NCBI GenBank assembly: GCA_022592435.1
Contig: JABYQS010000054.1
Span: forward strand, 151,001-215,000
Direction of reading: 5' to 3'
Length of the DNA stretch: 64,000 nt
Source of the DNA: Cerioporus squamosus
Lineage: Eukaryota; Basidiomycota; Agaricomycetes; Polyporales; Polyporaceae
Shown piece after piece: positions 55,604 through 64,000 of this stretch. The position numbers and the translations under genes are program-made. The notes under the pieces were generated by a model. It was not told the DNA's origin and ran no database searches. It saw only the letters and a list, made by a program, of their open reading frames with translations. Within the stretch, counting starts at the first letter, position 1, and the number at the start of each line of letters is the position of its first letter.

Positions 55604-56948
55604 GGCGACCGCATCCCGCGGACGATCCGGCTGTCAGTAGGATGTACGTACGTCCAGGCGTTCGTCCGGTATTCGCGGGAAGGGTACGGATGTACAGGGC
55701 AGAGTTGTCTTGCGCGACCCCGTATCTTGGAGCACGCGCCACAACGAGGCTATCGAACGGGAGGGCACAGTAGCTTGCGCCGGCGAGGAATCATGGAACA
55801 TCGAACCTCACAAGCATATGGATCCAACCTTTCGGGGCAAGAGCGCTCGAGTACCTTCTAGCCCCAGAAGTGCTTGATTTGCAACGGAGAGGAGTCATGG
55901 AATAGCACACGCCGCGTATGGATCCAACCTTTTGAGGCAGGAGCGCCCGACTCCTTCTGACCGCGCAGATCGATTGTAGAGTGATGTTCTGGTCCCTTGC
56001 CTTGCTCCGCCGACTCGGAAGAAGAGCCTGGCCGAGCAGTACCCATTCGGTGTCCTGGTATCCTGGTATCCTGTAGTGTGGTGACCTTACAGCCGTACGT
56101 CGTACCGGGGGGCCCTTGTTCCTGCTTTTTGTCCGCTATAGGTACGTGGTTTCCATGGGGTTTGGCGGAGCTCAGATATTGTCTATAATCGGTTCATTAT
56201 TCCCTTGTTTCTCACCGCGACTGAATGCAGGGCCGTGCACGGAGATATTCGTGTTCTACGAGTCATTGCGCCGGAGCAAAATAGTCCTAGGCGTATTGTT
56301 GTACCAGTGCTAAGCCGCTCTCGGTCGCTGAAGTGAAAGGCTTCTGCGTATCCATCATGGCCTTGAGGGCCTACGAGCCTCGAAGCAGGTTAGCAATGGT
56401 GCCAAAGGGTTCCGACACGGCCGCGGTCTAGGTCTCCAGCTCCGAGGGACGCCGCCTCAGAAGTCGTCGTGTGCACATGCCGAGATGGTAGCCTGCTCCC
56501 TGAGTATAAGTTATTGTTCTTTTTGGCCTAGTTTGGGATTTGCAAGAAAGGCTCCGTTGTATTACAAGCGGTGGTATAATGATCGTATTCGTATCCAGAT
56601 CTCAGAAGAGCCTATGGAGTCATGCACGGACCCTCGATAAGGGTTAGCCAATCTCGGTCGCGGTCTCTGCGTATCCGTCCCAAAGGCCTGATGCCTACGA
56701 GCCTCGAGGAAAGTCAACGATAGCGATCTCTGAGTCACTGCTGCGGTTTAGCTGCATAGGGCGTGCTCAGGTCTCCAACTCCGAGCGCCGCAGCCTCAGA
56801 AGTCGTCGTTCAACGCGCATGCTAGCGTGCTAGCCGGCTTCTTGAGGACAATGAACTATTGTTCTTAGGTAGAGCTCAGGCCCTGCAAAACAGAAGGTTC
56901 CGTGATATCACAAGGGGTGGTATACATCGTGGTCGTATCGTGATGAGC
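55604..56948. repeat. Locally duplicated noncoding sequence
   Basis: Two sets of direct duplications. A short pair with the shared core TATGGATCCAACCTTT occurs at about 55785-55860 and 55890-55965. A longer pair of roughly 300 bp units occurs at about 56330-56640 and 56650-56955, sharing TCTGCGTATCC, GCCTACGAGCCTCGA, GGTCTCCAACTCCGAG-type, CCTCAGAAGTCGTCG and a GGTGGTAT end. The second unit runs into the 3' end of the kinase gene. A further partial copy (GGGCGTGTTCAGG, then CAACTCCGAGCGCCACAGC) lies at about 58194-58232, beyond that gene's 5' end. Confidence 0.7.
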
Positions 56949-58122
56949 CTACGGAGACACGCCTCTCGACCGCCGTGTGAACAACCCGGCGATGGGCTTC
57001 ATGAGCCGCTCGAAGAATGCAGACACATGCACGACCCCTCGAATCAAGGTCAGGACGAGCAACGCCCGGCGCGCGCTGGGTCTGCAACGACAGACCGACT
57101 TGCAGCCGCATTCCGGGCCGATGACCCAGTCTATGTATTTCTGGAGGAACCATGGCGTCGGCTTGTGACTGTATGTGGACACATACTGTCGCACATGGTA
57201 TGATATGTGCGGTCAGCGTAACTCCGAATGGCTGCGTAGAAACTCACATGGGCCAGCATATCGAAGGTCATTCCTATGCAGTACACGTCCCATGAGTACG
57301 GGTCGAACCGTTCCATACTGGGTTTGGGCTTTCGGATTTGCGACCCTGGGAGATCGATCGCAGGCTGAAGGCCTGGTCCGAGCTCGAGTCGCCTTGCTCC
57401 GCCGAAGTCGAAGAGGTAGATCTTATTGAGCTCTAACTGCTCGTGATATGCCAGCTCTTGTGGATGCCATGCACACAGCATGTTTCCTGTACATATGTCC
57501 TGCAGTAGGTATCCAGTCAGTGGGATGGACGCGCAGCCGGTTGCTGGATGGGACAGCACCAAGTGAGCAATGTGTAATCGATGCAGATTGACCACACCCT
57601 GAGAAGCCCAAGTGAGCGACATGATTCTGAGCTACAATTACATAAAATACGAACCGTGAGTATCTGAGCGAAGTGGCGCAACGTGTGAGGCAGCTCTTGT
57701 CGCGAGTCATATCTGCTGCTCAGCTGGGATAGTAATGGCAAGACAACAACCGGGGGCAGGCCTTCGGAGCGTAAAACACTGGCAGGCAGTGTGCTCGTAG
57801 CCGATGTGAGGCCCCGGTCGTTGAGCAACTCATAGATGTCCGCTTCCTGACTTCCGACGGGGAAAGTGATCATCTTGATAGCGTACTGCGGTATCCCGTC
57901 GTTCATCTCGTCTGTCCGGTAGACATATCCCTAGAGGAGCGTCAGATGACGAATTAGACTCATCTGTTGCAAGGACCTCACCGGTTTCAGGACCGTGCAC
58001 GGAATGATGTTCCTGGCCTTTAGTTCTGGGTGTTCTACGAGCCATCGTGGCGGCACGAAGTAGTTCGGCAGTGCCGAGGCGTTGCCAGCTGATGAAGTGA
58101 CAGGGTTCTCTGCATACGCCAT
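56949..58122 (-). CDS. Small degenerate protein-kinase-like protein
   Basis: Model: complement(join(56949..57185,57248..57499,57560..57598,57655..57930,57982..58122)), 314 aa, phases consistent. Kinase landmarks are present but reduced: YAIKMITF with the Lys at residue 66, HLDICTGNML (catalytic-loop Asp 153 and Asn 158, with HLD replacing HRD), LFDFGGAR (DFG at 183-185), and FDPYSWDVYCIGMTFDMLAH in place of the helix F region, without a clear APE motif. The glycine loop is not recognisable. The fold resembles the fungal FunK1-like or lipid/small-kinase-like groups often found in basidiomycete accessory regions. Activity is possible, because the Lys, both Asp and the Asn remain, but cannot be assumed. 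The gene lies between direct duplications, which suggests that the locus has been copied or rearranged. Confidence 0.68.
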
Positions 58123-58521
58123 GGCTTCGGTGGTCGGCGAGATGGATGAACGATATCGATAGTGAACGGTGAGTCAGAGTGGTCTAGCTCAAAAGGGCGT
58201 GTTCAGGTTTTCAACTCCGAGCGCCACAGCTTCTGTATTTGCGCATGTTTGCCCTTGTACTCGGAAGCCAAGGAGCTCATAGCATCAAGTTGGGCCTTAG
58301 ACCGTTCGAGCGAAAGGCTCCGAGGTTCCGTTCGCATATAAAAATCAGTGGCAGGCTCAGCTTCCCCGCAGACTCTCGACGCCCGCAGACCAGTAACTCC
58401 AGGTTCATAACGAAATCCGAACACCTACCATCACTCGTTGTGAGTATTATAACTGACAAATATTCATGGCCGACTGCCTGACCCATCCTTACGGCCTACA
58501 GCTCGAACCCATTCTCCCTCA

Positions 58522-59068
58522 ATGGCCGATTACAACAATAGCATCGTGGTGAAGGGTATCGATGGCGATCATGGACTCCTGCCCCGGATCCTGAATAGGG
58601 AGATCCCCGACGACTTCTTCAACTGGGAGGCAGGTGGAAGCAAGTCTTCTGGGCCTTGGGAGTACCAGGCCCAAGGGTATACGTATTTCTTTTCGAAGGA
58701 ATCCGTCTCCACCCCCGGTCAGGAACCACCCTACATCCGCTACCTGCTGAGATGCAGTGGCTCCGCGCGTAACTTGACTGTATATGTCCATCATCCGAAG
58801 GAAGCTGGCAGCTTGCAAGCGGTCCGGTTCGCGACATGGGCAGCGTTCAACAGGATCATCTACATGACCCCCACAACGTACATGTACCAAATCGATGCGC
58901 AAGAGTATAGGTACGCTGCCCAGGCCCATGCCCAGACTCAGGCCCAGGCTCAGGCGGGGACTCAGTGAGTTCTTCGCTGTAGTGACTCGTGAGTGTCTTG
59001 CGACTTGGCCCGATGTACCGATGGTGACTAACTCTCTGGCCAGTGTCGCAGCACGAGACCTTCCCTGA
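58522..59068 (+). CDS. Small hypothetical protein with Ala/Gln tail
   Basis: Model: join(58522..58964,59044..59068), 155 aa; without splicing it would stop at 58968 (148 aa). The body reads NNSIVVKGIDGDHGLLPRIL, then EIPDDFFNWEAGGSKSSGPW, then YTYFFSKESVSTPGQEPPYI and RYLLRCSGSARNLTVYVHH, and ends in an Ala/Gln-rich tail. No family, signal peptide or membrane segment is recognised. The composition and good ATG context (CTCAATGG) support a real gene. The next 150 bp is a minisatellite. Confidence 0.55.
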
Positions 59069-59114
59069 TGTCCGGTATGGTGCTACCCAGGGGTCGTACG
59101 TTAGCCATCGATGT

Positions 59115-59262
59115 GTCCCGTGTCTTGTGTTATGTGTCCTGTTCTTTGTCCTGTGTCCAGTCCTGTATCCCGTGCCCCGTGCCCTGTGTCCGTGTCCGTG
59201 TTTGTGTCCGTGTCCTACGTCCTACGTCCTGTGTCCTGTGTCCTGTGTCCTGTGTTTTGTAA
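59115..59262. repeat. GTGTCC/CTGTGTC minisatellite
   Basis: About 150 bp made of imperfect hexamer and heptamer units (GTGTCC, TGTGTCC, CTACGTC). Open frames through it are artefacts of the repeat. Confidence 0.85.
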
Positions 59263-59695
59263 AGAGTGGACTGTACTACGTACTGCGTCTCCATGATACC
59301 AACAGAATATATTCTTCTTGCTACGATGAGAGCTGTCAAACCGCCGCATTCTTTTGCGGCGCTGATGGAGGAGGCTGCGATAGACGGGGACCGACGCGTT
59401 AGCGTTGACGATCCGAGCCTGCTGCGGTCAACGCAACTCACCGCTACCCATATGAACACAGAACTCGGGAGCGCAACCCGTACTGACGGTGAATCTGCTG
59501 GATAACTACCGCCCGGTTCTTTCGCGCTTCCACACCGACTTGCGCCATATCGCTCCTGGCCGACATACCTTATCAGTTGAAGAGAGAAAGGCACGTCCGG
59601 AGACGCATCGTCCACAGCAGTAAAGCATCCGATTCCGGAGACAAAGAAAAGATACCATACATAACTTAACTCAGCGCGAGATCAACGTGAGGCAC
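59263..59695. other. 3' flank of CHS5, no gene seen
   Basis: Short frames only; it probably includes the CHS5 3' untranslated region. Confidence 0.4.
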
Positions 59696-61354
59696 TCAGT
59701 TCAGCGAGATTTCCTCGGTCTCCCCGACGTCGTCATCAAGCTCGTTCGGAGACCCCAGCGGCCGTTCCTTATCTACCGGCGGCGGCGGAGGAACCTCGAC
59801 GGTCGACGGAGCAACGACACCCACCGACGTGAGCTCCGGGTCGGCGTCCTTCGCAGGCTCAGGTGCGTCGGCCTTGGGCGGCGTCTGTGGCGCCTCCTCC
59901 TGAGCGACGGCAGTGGGCTCGGCCTCCTCCGCAGGAGTAACGGAGATGGTGGGCGGGACCGGAACTGGAGGGACTGGGGGAGGGGCCTGCGCGGGCCCGG
60001 ACGGCGGGAAGCGGAAGTTCTTGCTCATCGTGCCCTTGCGCGCGCGGCCGGGCCGGTCGTCGTCGTCGTCGCCCTCGTCCTCTTCGGAGAAGGACTCGCG
60101 CTCTTCTGGGATCTTGGGCGCGCTTCCACGCGCAGACTGTTGCGTGGGAGATGTCGCGGGCGGGGAGGCTGCGCTGACGCGCTGCGGTGGCATGGATTGA
60201 CGGTTCGCAGCCTTTTGGTGCGTGGGGGAGGAGGTCGCGCTGCGCTGGGAGGGCGAGGAGAGGTTCGCTTGCGACATGGATTGTGGGCGGAAGTGTGAGG
60301 GCGAGGACGGGTTCTCGCCGAGGTAGAAGGGTCGGATTGGCATCATCCTGTGCGTGGTCGGGTCAACCAGGAGGATAGAAAGAGGCCAACGGTACGCACT
60401 TCTTCTCCGCATGACACGCAAGAATCCACTGCGGCTGCACCACGGGTATACTGAGCTGTAATGCCTTCTGGTACTCGACGCCCGGTCCGGTCACGATAGG
60501 GTTGTTGGTCGCGTGCGCGGCACTGGGCGTCGCTGCAGGGGTTGTGCAGACGAAGTGGGTGGTGTCGATCTGGATCTTGTCACTCCATTTCGCGCCCATC
60601 TCGCGGAGAGCCATCTTTGCGTTTTCGAGCAGGACGTCGTCTTCGACCGTGCCGAAGCAGACAGAGATACCGGAGGTGTCGGTCATGGTATGTGTGCGCA
60701 CGCGCAGTACGTTCGACGGGTATACGCCAGCGGTCGTACGGAGGACGAGCTGGAAGGTGTACTCGGTGTCGAGTTGGAGACCAGAAACCTTGGTGGAGGT
60801 ATTGGTGAGGGGAGAAGGGATGGCCGCGACGCGTTGGCGATCACGGTACAAGTCGAGGGAGCGAAGCTTCGCGGTGGCGAGTTCGAGTTTCGGCCACTCG
60901 AGTGTGATGGAGGTTTGGGTGACATTGCGGAGCTACGGGGTGTAAAGACACGGAATGAGTGAACGGTGAGGGAGGACATACCTCGAGCTTGGGGTTCTCC
61001 GGAGTCTGCGTGCCGAACGCTTCCAAGATCTCGCTCTGCAGGTTCCAAAACTCGTTCTCCCTCTTCTTCTCCTCTGAGATGTTCCGCTGGACGGAGATGT
61101 TAACAATCGAGCCTGTGGAGACGCCAGGGGGCAGCAGCAGCGACGGGAACTCGATGAGATGAGCCCGCTCGCCGAGCAGGATCTTCAGAGGACTTCAGTA
61201 CGCGAGGCCAGTGAGACGACCGCGAGAGACACGAACCGCCATCCCGGCATCTGGGACATGGGACTCAGTTAGTCTGCGCGACGGAAGGTAGGCGTGAGCT
61301 GTACTCACCGAGCTTGCCGACCGTAAACATGAAGCTGTCCTGCGAGACCGCCAT
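59696..61354 (-). CDS. CHS5: CHS5-type exomer component
   Basis: Model: complement(join(59696..60347,60400..60932,60982..61182,61235..61248,61309..61354)), 481 aa, all phases consistent, including a 14 nt exon. The N-terminus (SQDSFMFTVGKL, DAGMA, ILLGERAHLIEFPSLLLPPG, VSTGSIVNISVQRN, EEKKRENEFWNLQ) matches the Chs5 dimerisation region. Next come an FN3 domain (LRNVTQTSITLEWPKLELAT to VRTHTMTDTSGISVC) and a BRCT domain (REMGAKWSDKIQIDTTHFVC to IPVVQPQWILACHAEKK). The rest is a low-complexity Pro/Ser/Glu tail with one EEDEGDDDDD patch. In yeast Chs5 is the scaffold of the exomer coat that carries chitin synthase Chs3 and other cargo from the trans-Golgi to the surface, binding Arf1 through the FN3-BRCT unit. 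The same role is inferred here. It diverges from SSN3 with 181 bp between the two start codons. Confidence 0.93.
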
Positions 61355-61535
61355 CGTGACCGCAGAGTGGGAACAGCGTAGAAGGTAGAGAAGCTGGCGG
61401 CGAGAGTGCGCAGAACGTGGAGGAAGAGGCCAAACGCGACGAGCGGCCCGTCATCGCCACTGCGCGTCCGGCGCTCTCTTCGGTCTTCCTCGTCGCCGTT
61501 GACCATGACTTCAACGCCGACCACGACTGCGGCAG
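61355..61535. promoter_or_regulatory. Short bidirectional promoter between CHS5 and SSN3
   Basis: The two ATGs (CHS5 ending at 61354 on -, SSN3 starting at 61536 on +) are 181 bp apart, so both 5' untranslated regions and promoters must share this stretch. No TATA box is obvious. An alternative ATG at 61505 reads a short frame unrelated to SSN3. Confidence 0.6.
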
Positions 61536-63091
61536 ATGCTGGACGAATGGAGCAGCAACATTCTCGTCACTGACCCGATGCGGGTGTATCGCTCCCGACG
61601 CGACAACGCCCGCAAACGCGTAACGGACAAGTACTCCATCCTCGGCTTCATCTCTTCCGGCACATACGGCCGAGTCTACAAAGCACAGAGCAGGGAGTCC
61701 GACGGTCGCATCCATGCCATCAAGAAGTTCAAGCCCGACAAGGAGGGAGATGTGGTCACCTACACAGGCATCAGCCAGAGTGCCATCCGCGAGATTGCGG
61801 TGAGTACACACACTCAACGCCTGCAGCCTTGATTCACGCGTGTGCTTCAGCTCAACAGGGAGATCTCTCACGAGAACATCGTCTCGCTCAAGGAGGTCAT
61901 CCTTGAGGACAAGTCCATCTACATGGTCTTCGAGTATGCGGAGCATGACTTTTTGGTGCGTATGGTCTCGCTCCCACTTTCTGCGATTTCACTAATGCCT
62001 GGACTAGCAAGTGATTCATCATCACTCGCAGACTCTTCGCTCTAGCATCACGCAGCCTGTCCTCAAGTCCCTGACCTACCAGCTCCTCAACGGACTGCTA
62101 TACCTCCACGACGCCCACATCATCCACCGTGACCTTAAGCCCGCCAACATCCTCATCACATCTTCGGGCGTCGTCAAGATCGGCGACCTGGGTCTGGCTC
62201 GTCTGACCCATCAGCCTCTGCAGCCGCTGTTCGCCGGGGACAAGGTTGTCGTCACCATATGGTATCGTGCGCCGGAACTCCTGCTCGGTGCCAAGCACTA
62301 CAACAAGGCTGTCGACATCTGGGCAGTCGGGTGCGTCATGGCAGAGCTCGCCAGTCTCCGCCCAATATTCAAGGGCGAGGAAGCCAAGCTGGACTCGAAG
62401 AAGAACGTCCCGTTCCAGAAGGACCAGCTTCTGAAGATAATCGAGATACTCGGGACTCCCTCCGGTATGCTTCGGGTCTTTTCATCGTCTCTCGCAGTCT
62501 GACTATGTATCACAGAGCGTGACTGGGCGAAGATCAAAGATCTGCCCGAGTACCAGAATATGCGACGACTTGACCCGTGAGTGACAGCAGCACGAATTTC
62601 CTCGCCGCATGCTGAGCGTGTATCTCAAGATTTGCCAACCGTCTGGCGCAGTGGTGTCAGTCGCGCATTCAGGCCAGCGGCGCGGACCTCTTGAGTCACC
62701 TCTTCGCATACGATCCGGACAAACGATTGACGGCTGCCGAAGCTCTGCAGCACAAGTGGTTCCAAGAGGCACCGCTGCCGACACGGAAGTACGTGGTTGC
62801 GGCGTGAACTAGCCTCTCCTGTTCTGACTCGCATCTCGTAGTGCATTCGAGTCTTTGCCGTCACACCAGATACCACCGCACCGTCGGATCACGGTTGACG
62901 ACGCGCCATCTATGATGCCTATGCCAGCGGCGGGGTCCCAGGTTCAGGCGCAGGTTTCGCAAGTGCAGGCAACGGCCCAGGCACATCTTTCACAGTCGCA
63001 TTCGAACCCCTCTGCGAAGGCAGGAAGCGCCGCCAGCTTCGCGAGCATGAGCGCTGGCGGAGGTGCGCGCAAGAAGGCGCGGTTGGGATGA
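61536..63091 (+). CDS. SSN3: SSN3/CDK8 Mediator-module cyclin-dependent kinase
   Basis: Model: join(61536..61799,61851..61955,62008..62464,62516..62576,62630..62788,62842..63091), 431 aa, phases consistent. Kinase landmarks: glycine loop [12 protein letters not shown] (residues 39-50), AIKKF with Lys 63, [10 protein letters not shown] with Asp 165, DLGLAR at 183, [14 protein letters not shown], then [15 protein letters not shown]8-specific features are FEYAEHDFL and HHHSQ, the DLG in place of DFG, an insert ([18 protein letters not shown]) and [20 protein letters not shown]. The C-terminal tail is Gln/Ser/Ala-rich and ends ARKKARLG, a possible nuclear signal. The enzyme pairs with cyclin C (Ssn8) in the kinase module of Mediator and phosphorylates RNA polymerase II and transcription factors. 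The length matches the family. Confidence 0.94.
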
Positions 63092-63189
63092 GGTGGGGAC
63101 GGCTATGAATTCTACCGCTTATCTTGTATTCTCGGATTTCATGTATCATACAGTCTAGGTCGACCCTTTTTCGCAAGAAGATGTCCCGC

Positions 63190-64000
63190 TCAGCCGCAGT
63201 AGGCGTCCATGGGACATCCGACGGCCGTACCCTTCACCGACCCCGCTACGCCCGCGATCTGCAGCACCGCGTTTGCGATCCCGCCGAGTCCTTCCCCAGC
63301 AATCATACCCGCCGCAACCGCGTAGCAGTACATGACCGCACCAGCGGGCCAGTACTTCCTCCATGTGAGCGCGACGATGCTTCCGAACAGCATCGCCATA
63401 GGGTACGTGCACAGCGGGCCCAGGATGAACGCGATCCCGACGGCGTTCCAGTTCGGGAACCACCCACGCCTCTCGGGGCGGACGAAGCGATACTTGATGA
63501 TCGTCGAGACGATGGTGAGCGCGCCGAGGCAGAGCGCGGTTATGCCTGAAGAGCGGGGGATGGGAAGCGAAGGGGCAGACACTGCGACGGAGACCGCGCG
63601 CCAGGCGCCGACGTCGGGTGCGGGGAAGGCGCAGGTGGTTTCGGTGAGCTCGTTGATGCATGGGTAGGCCTTGACGAACACGATGTACATGCCGGCGGAG
63701 AGGAAGATGGAGACGAGTGCACCGAAGCATTGGGCATACAGATGGACGCGTGGAGACGCACCGAGTAGATGCGTGGTCTTCAGATCCCCTGTGGAACGAT
63801 ATGAGCATGCCTCCGAGGCCCAGAGCGCGTATGAGAGGAGAAATGTGAAACGCACCGAGCATGTCCGCGACCTGCTCGGACGCAGCGAGGGTGATCATGC
63901 CGGTCAGCCCGTTATTGAGCTGGTTTGCGGCGGGAGCCATCCCGGAGCCCTTGGATATGCCCCCGAATACGAGCTGCGCGAAGTTGCCCAGGGTCGTCAC
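63190..64000 (-). CDS. OPT-family oligopeptide transporter, C-terminal part
   Basis: Partial: complement(join(63190..63788,63856..>64000)). The 5' part lies outside the window. Helices and motifs of the OPT superfamily are evident: GNFAQLVFGGISKGSGMAPA, then ASEQVADML, then DLKTTHLLGASPRVHLYAQC, then VSIFLSAGMYIVFVKAYPC, then NWNAVGIAFILGPLCTYPMA and WRKYWPAGAVMYCYAVAAG, then GEGLGGIANAVLQIAGV and the end PMDAYCG. The intron (63789-63855, 67 nt) joins GTGCGT to CAG and keeps the frame. OPT proteins are proton-coupled importers of small peptides or metal chelates; the substrate is not evident here. The stop at 63190 lies about 100 bp from the SSN3 stop, so the two genes converge closely. Confidence 0.85.

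Noticed and set aside
61505..61570. Upstream ATG at 61505 as the SSN3 start
   Set aside because: It is in another frame and ends after about 20 codons; the ATG at 61536 leads directly into the conserved kinase N-terminus.

Overview
The window reads as nuclear DNA of an Agaricomycete basidiomycete, most likely a polypore-type wood-decay fungus. The evidence is GC-rich, intron-dense genes with introns mostly of 50-60 nt and GT(R)NGT..CTNA..YAG signals, several families typical of this group (DUF6533 seven-helix proteins, a KDZ-type transposase with its Cys cluster), and conserved fungal single-copy genes (PXR1, CHS5, SSN3). All exon models were made by eye. A model is called firm where intron phases agree and the summed exons are a whole number of codons.

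Layout. 0.4-4.3 kb: a PinX1/PXR1-type G-patch protein (-), a small cupin (+) and a single-pass membrane protein (-). 6.9-9.8 kb: a 14-exon DUF6533 membrane protein (+). 10.4-11.4 kb: an unrecognised gene (-), with a decayed inverted copy at about 20.9-21.1 kb. 13.9-16.0 kb: an AMT/MEP ammonium transporter (-) with GATA-type sites upstream. 21.4-23.7 kb: an APC amino-acid permease (-) with an apparent frameshift. 26.6-27.6 kb: a DUF3602/Par32-like protein (+) with six GRGG motifs. 32.2-36.3 kb: two head-to-head DUF6533 genes. 37.7-52.9 kb: a mobile-element region with three long uncharacterised genes in tandem (-), a KDZ-type transposase (+) broken by in-frame stops, and a small 149-codon gene (-). 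54.1-55.6 kb: an F-box/LRR-like gene lacking its front. 55.8-58.2 kb: a degenerate protein-kinase gene set among local duplications. 58.5-59.1 kb: a small unknown gene and a minisatellite. 59.7-63.1 kb: CHS5 (exomer) and SSN3/CDK8 diverging from a 181 bp promoter. 63.2-64.0 kb: the C-terminal part of an OPT oligopeptide transporter that runs off the edge.

How the parts relate. The housekeeping ends of the window (PXR1; CHS5-SSN3-OPT) enclose an accessory interior. Three transport or nutrient-control genes (AMT, APC permease, DUF3602) lie within 14 kb. In yeast the DUF3602 protein Par32/Amu1 restrains ammonium permeases, so this proximity is worth noting, although linkage alone proves nothing. 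The most unusual part is 36.3-54.0 kb. The KDZ transposase lies with three co-oriented companion genes whose reading frames are intact while the transposase itself carries at least three nonsense codons. Clusters of a palindromic GGATGCATCC-like motif lie on both sides of the block.
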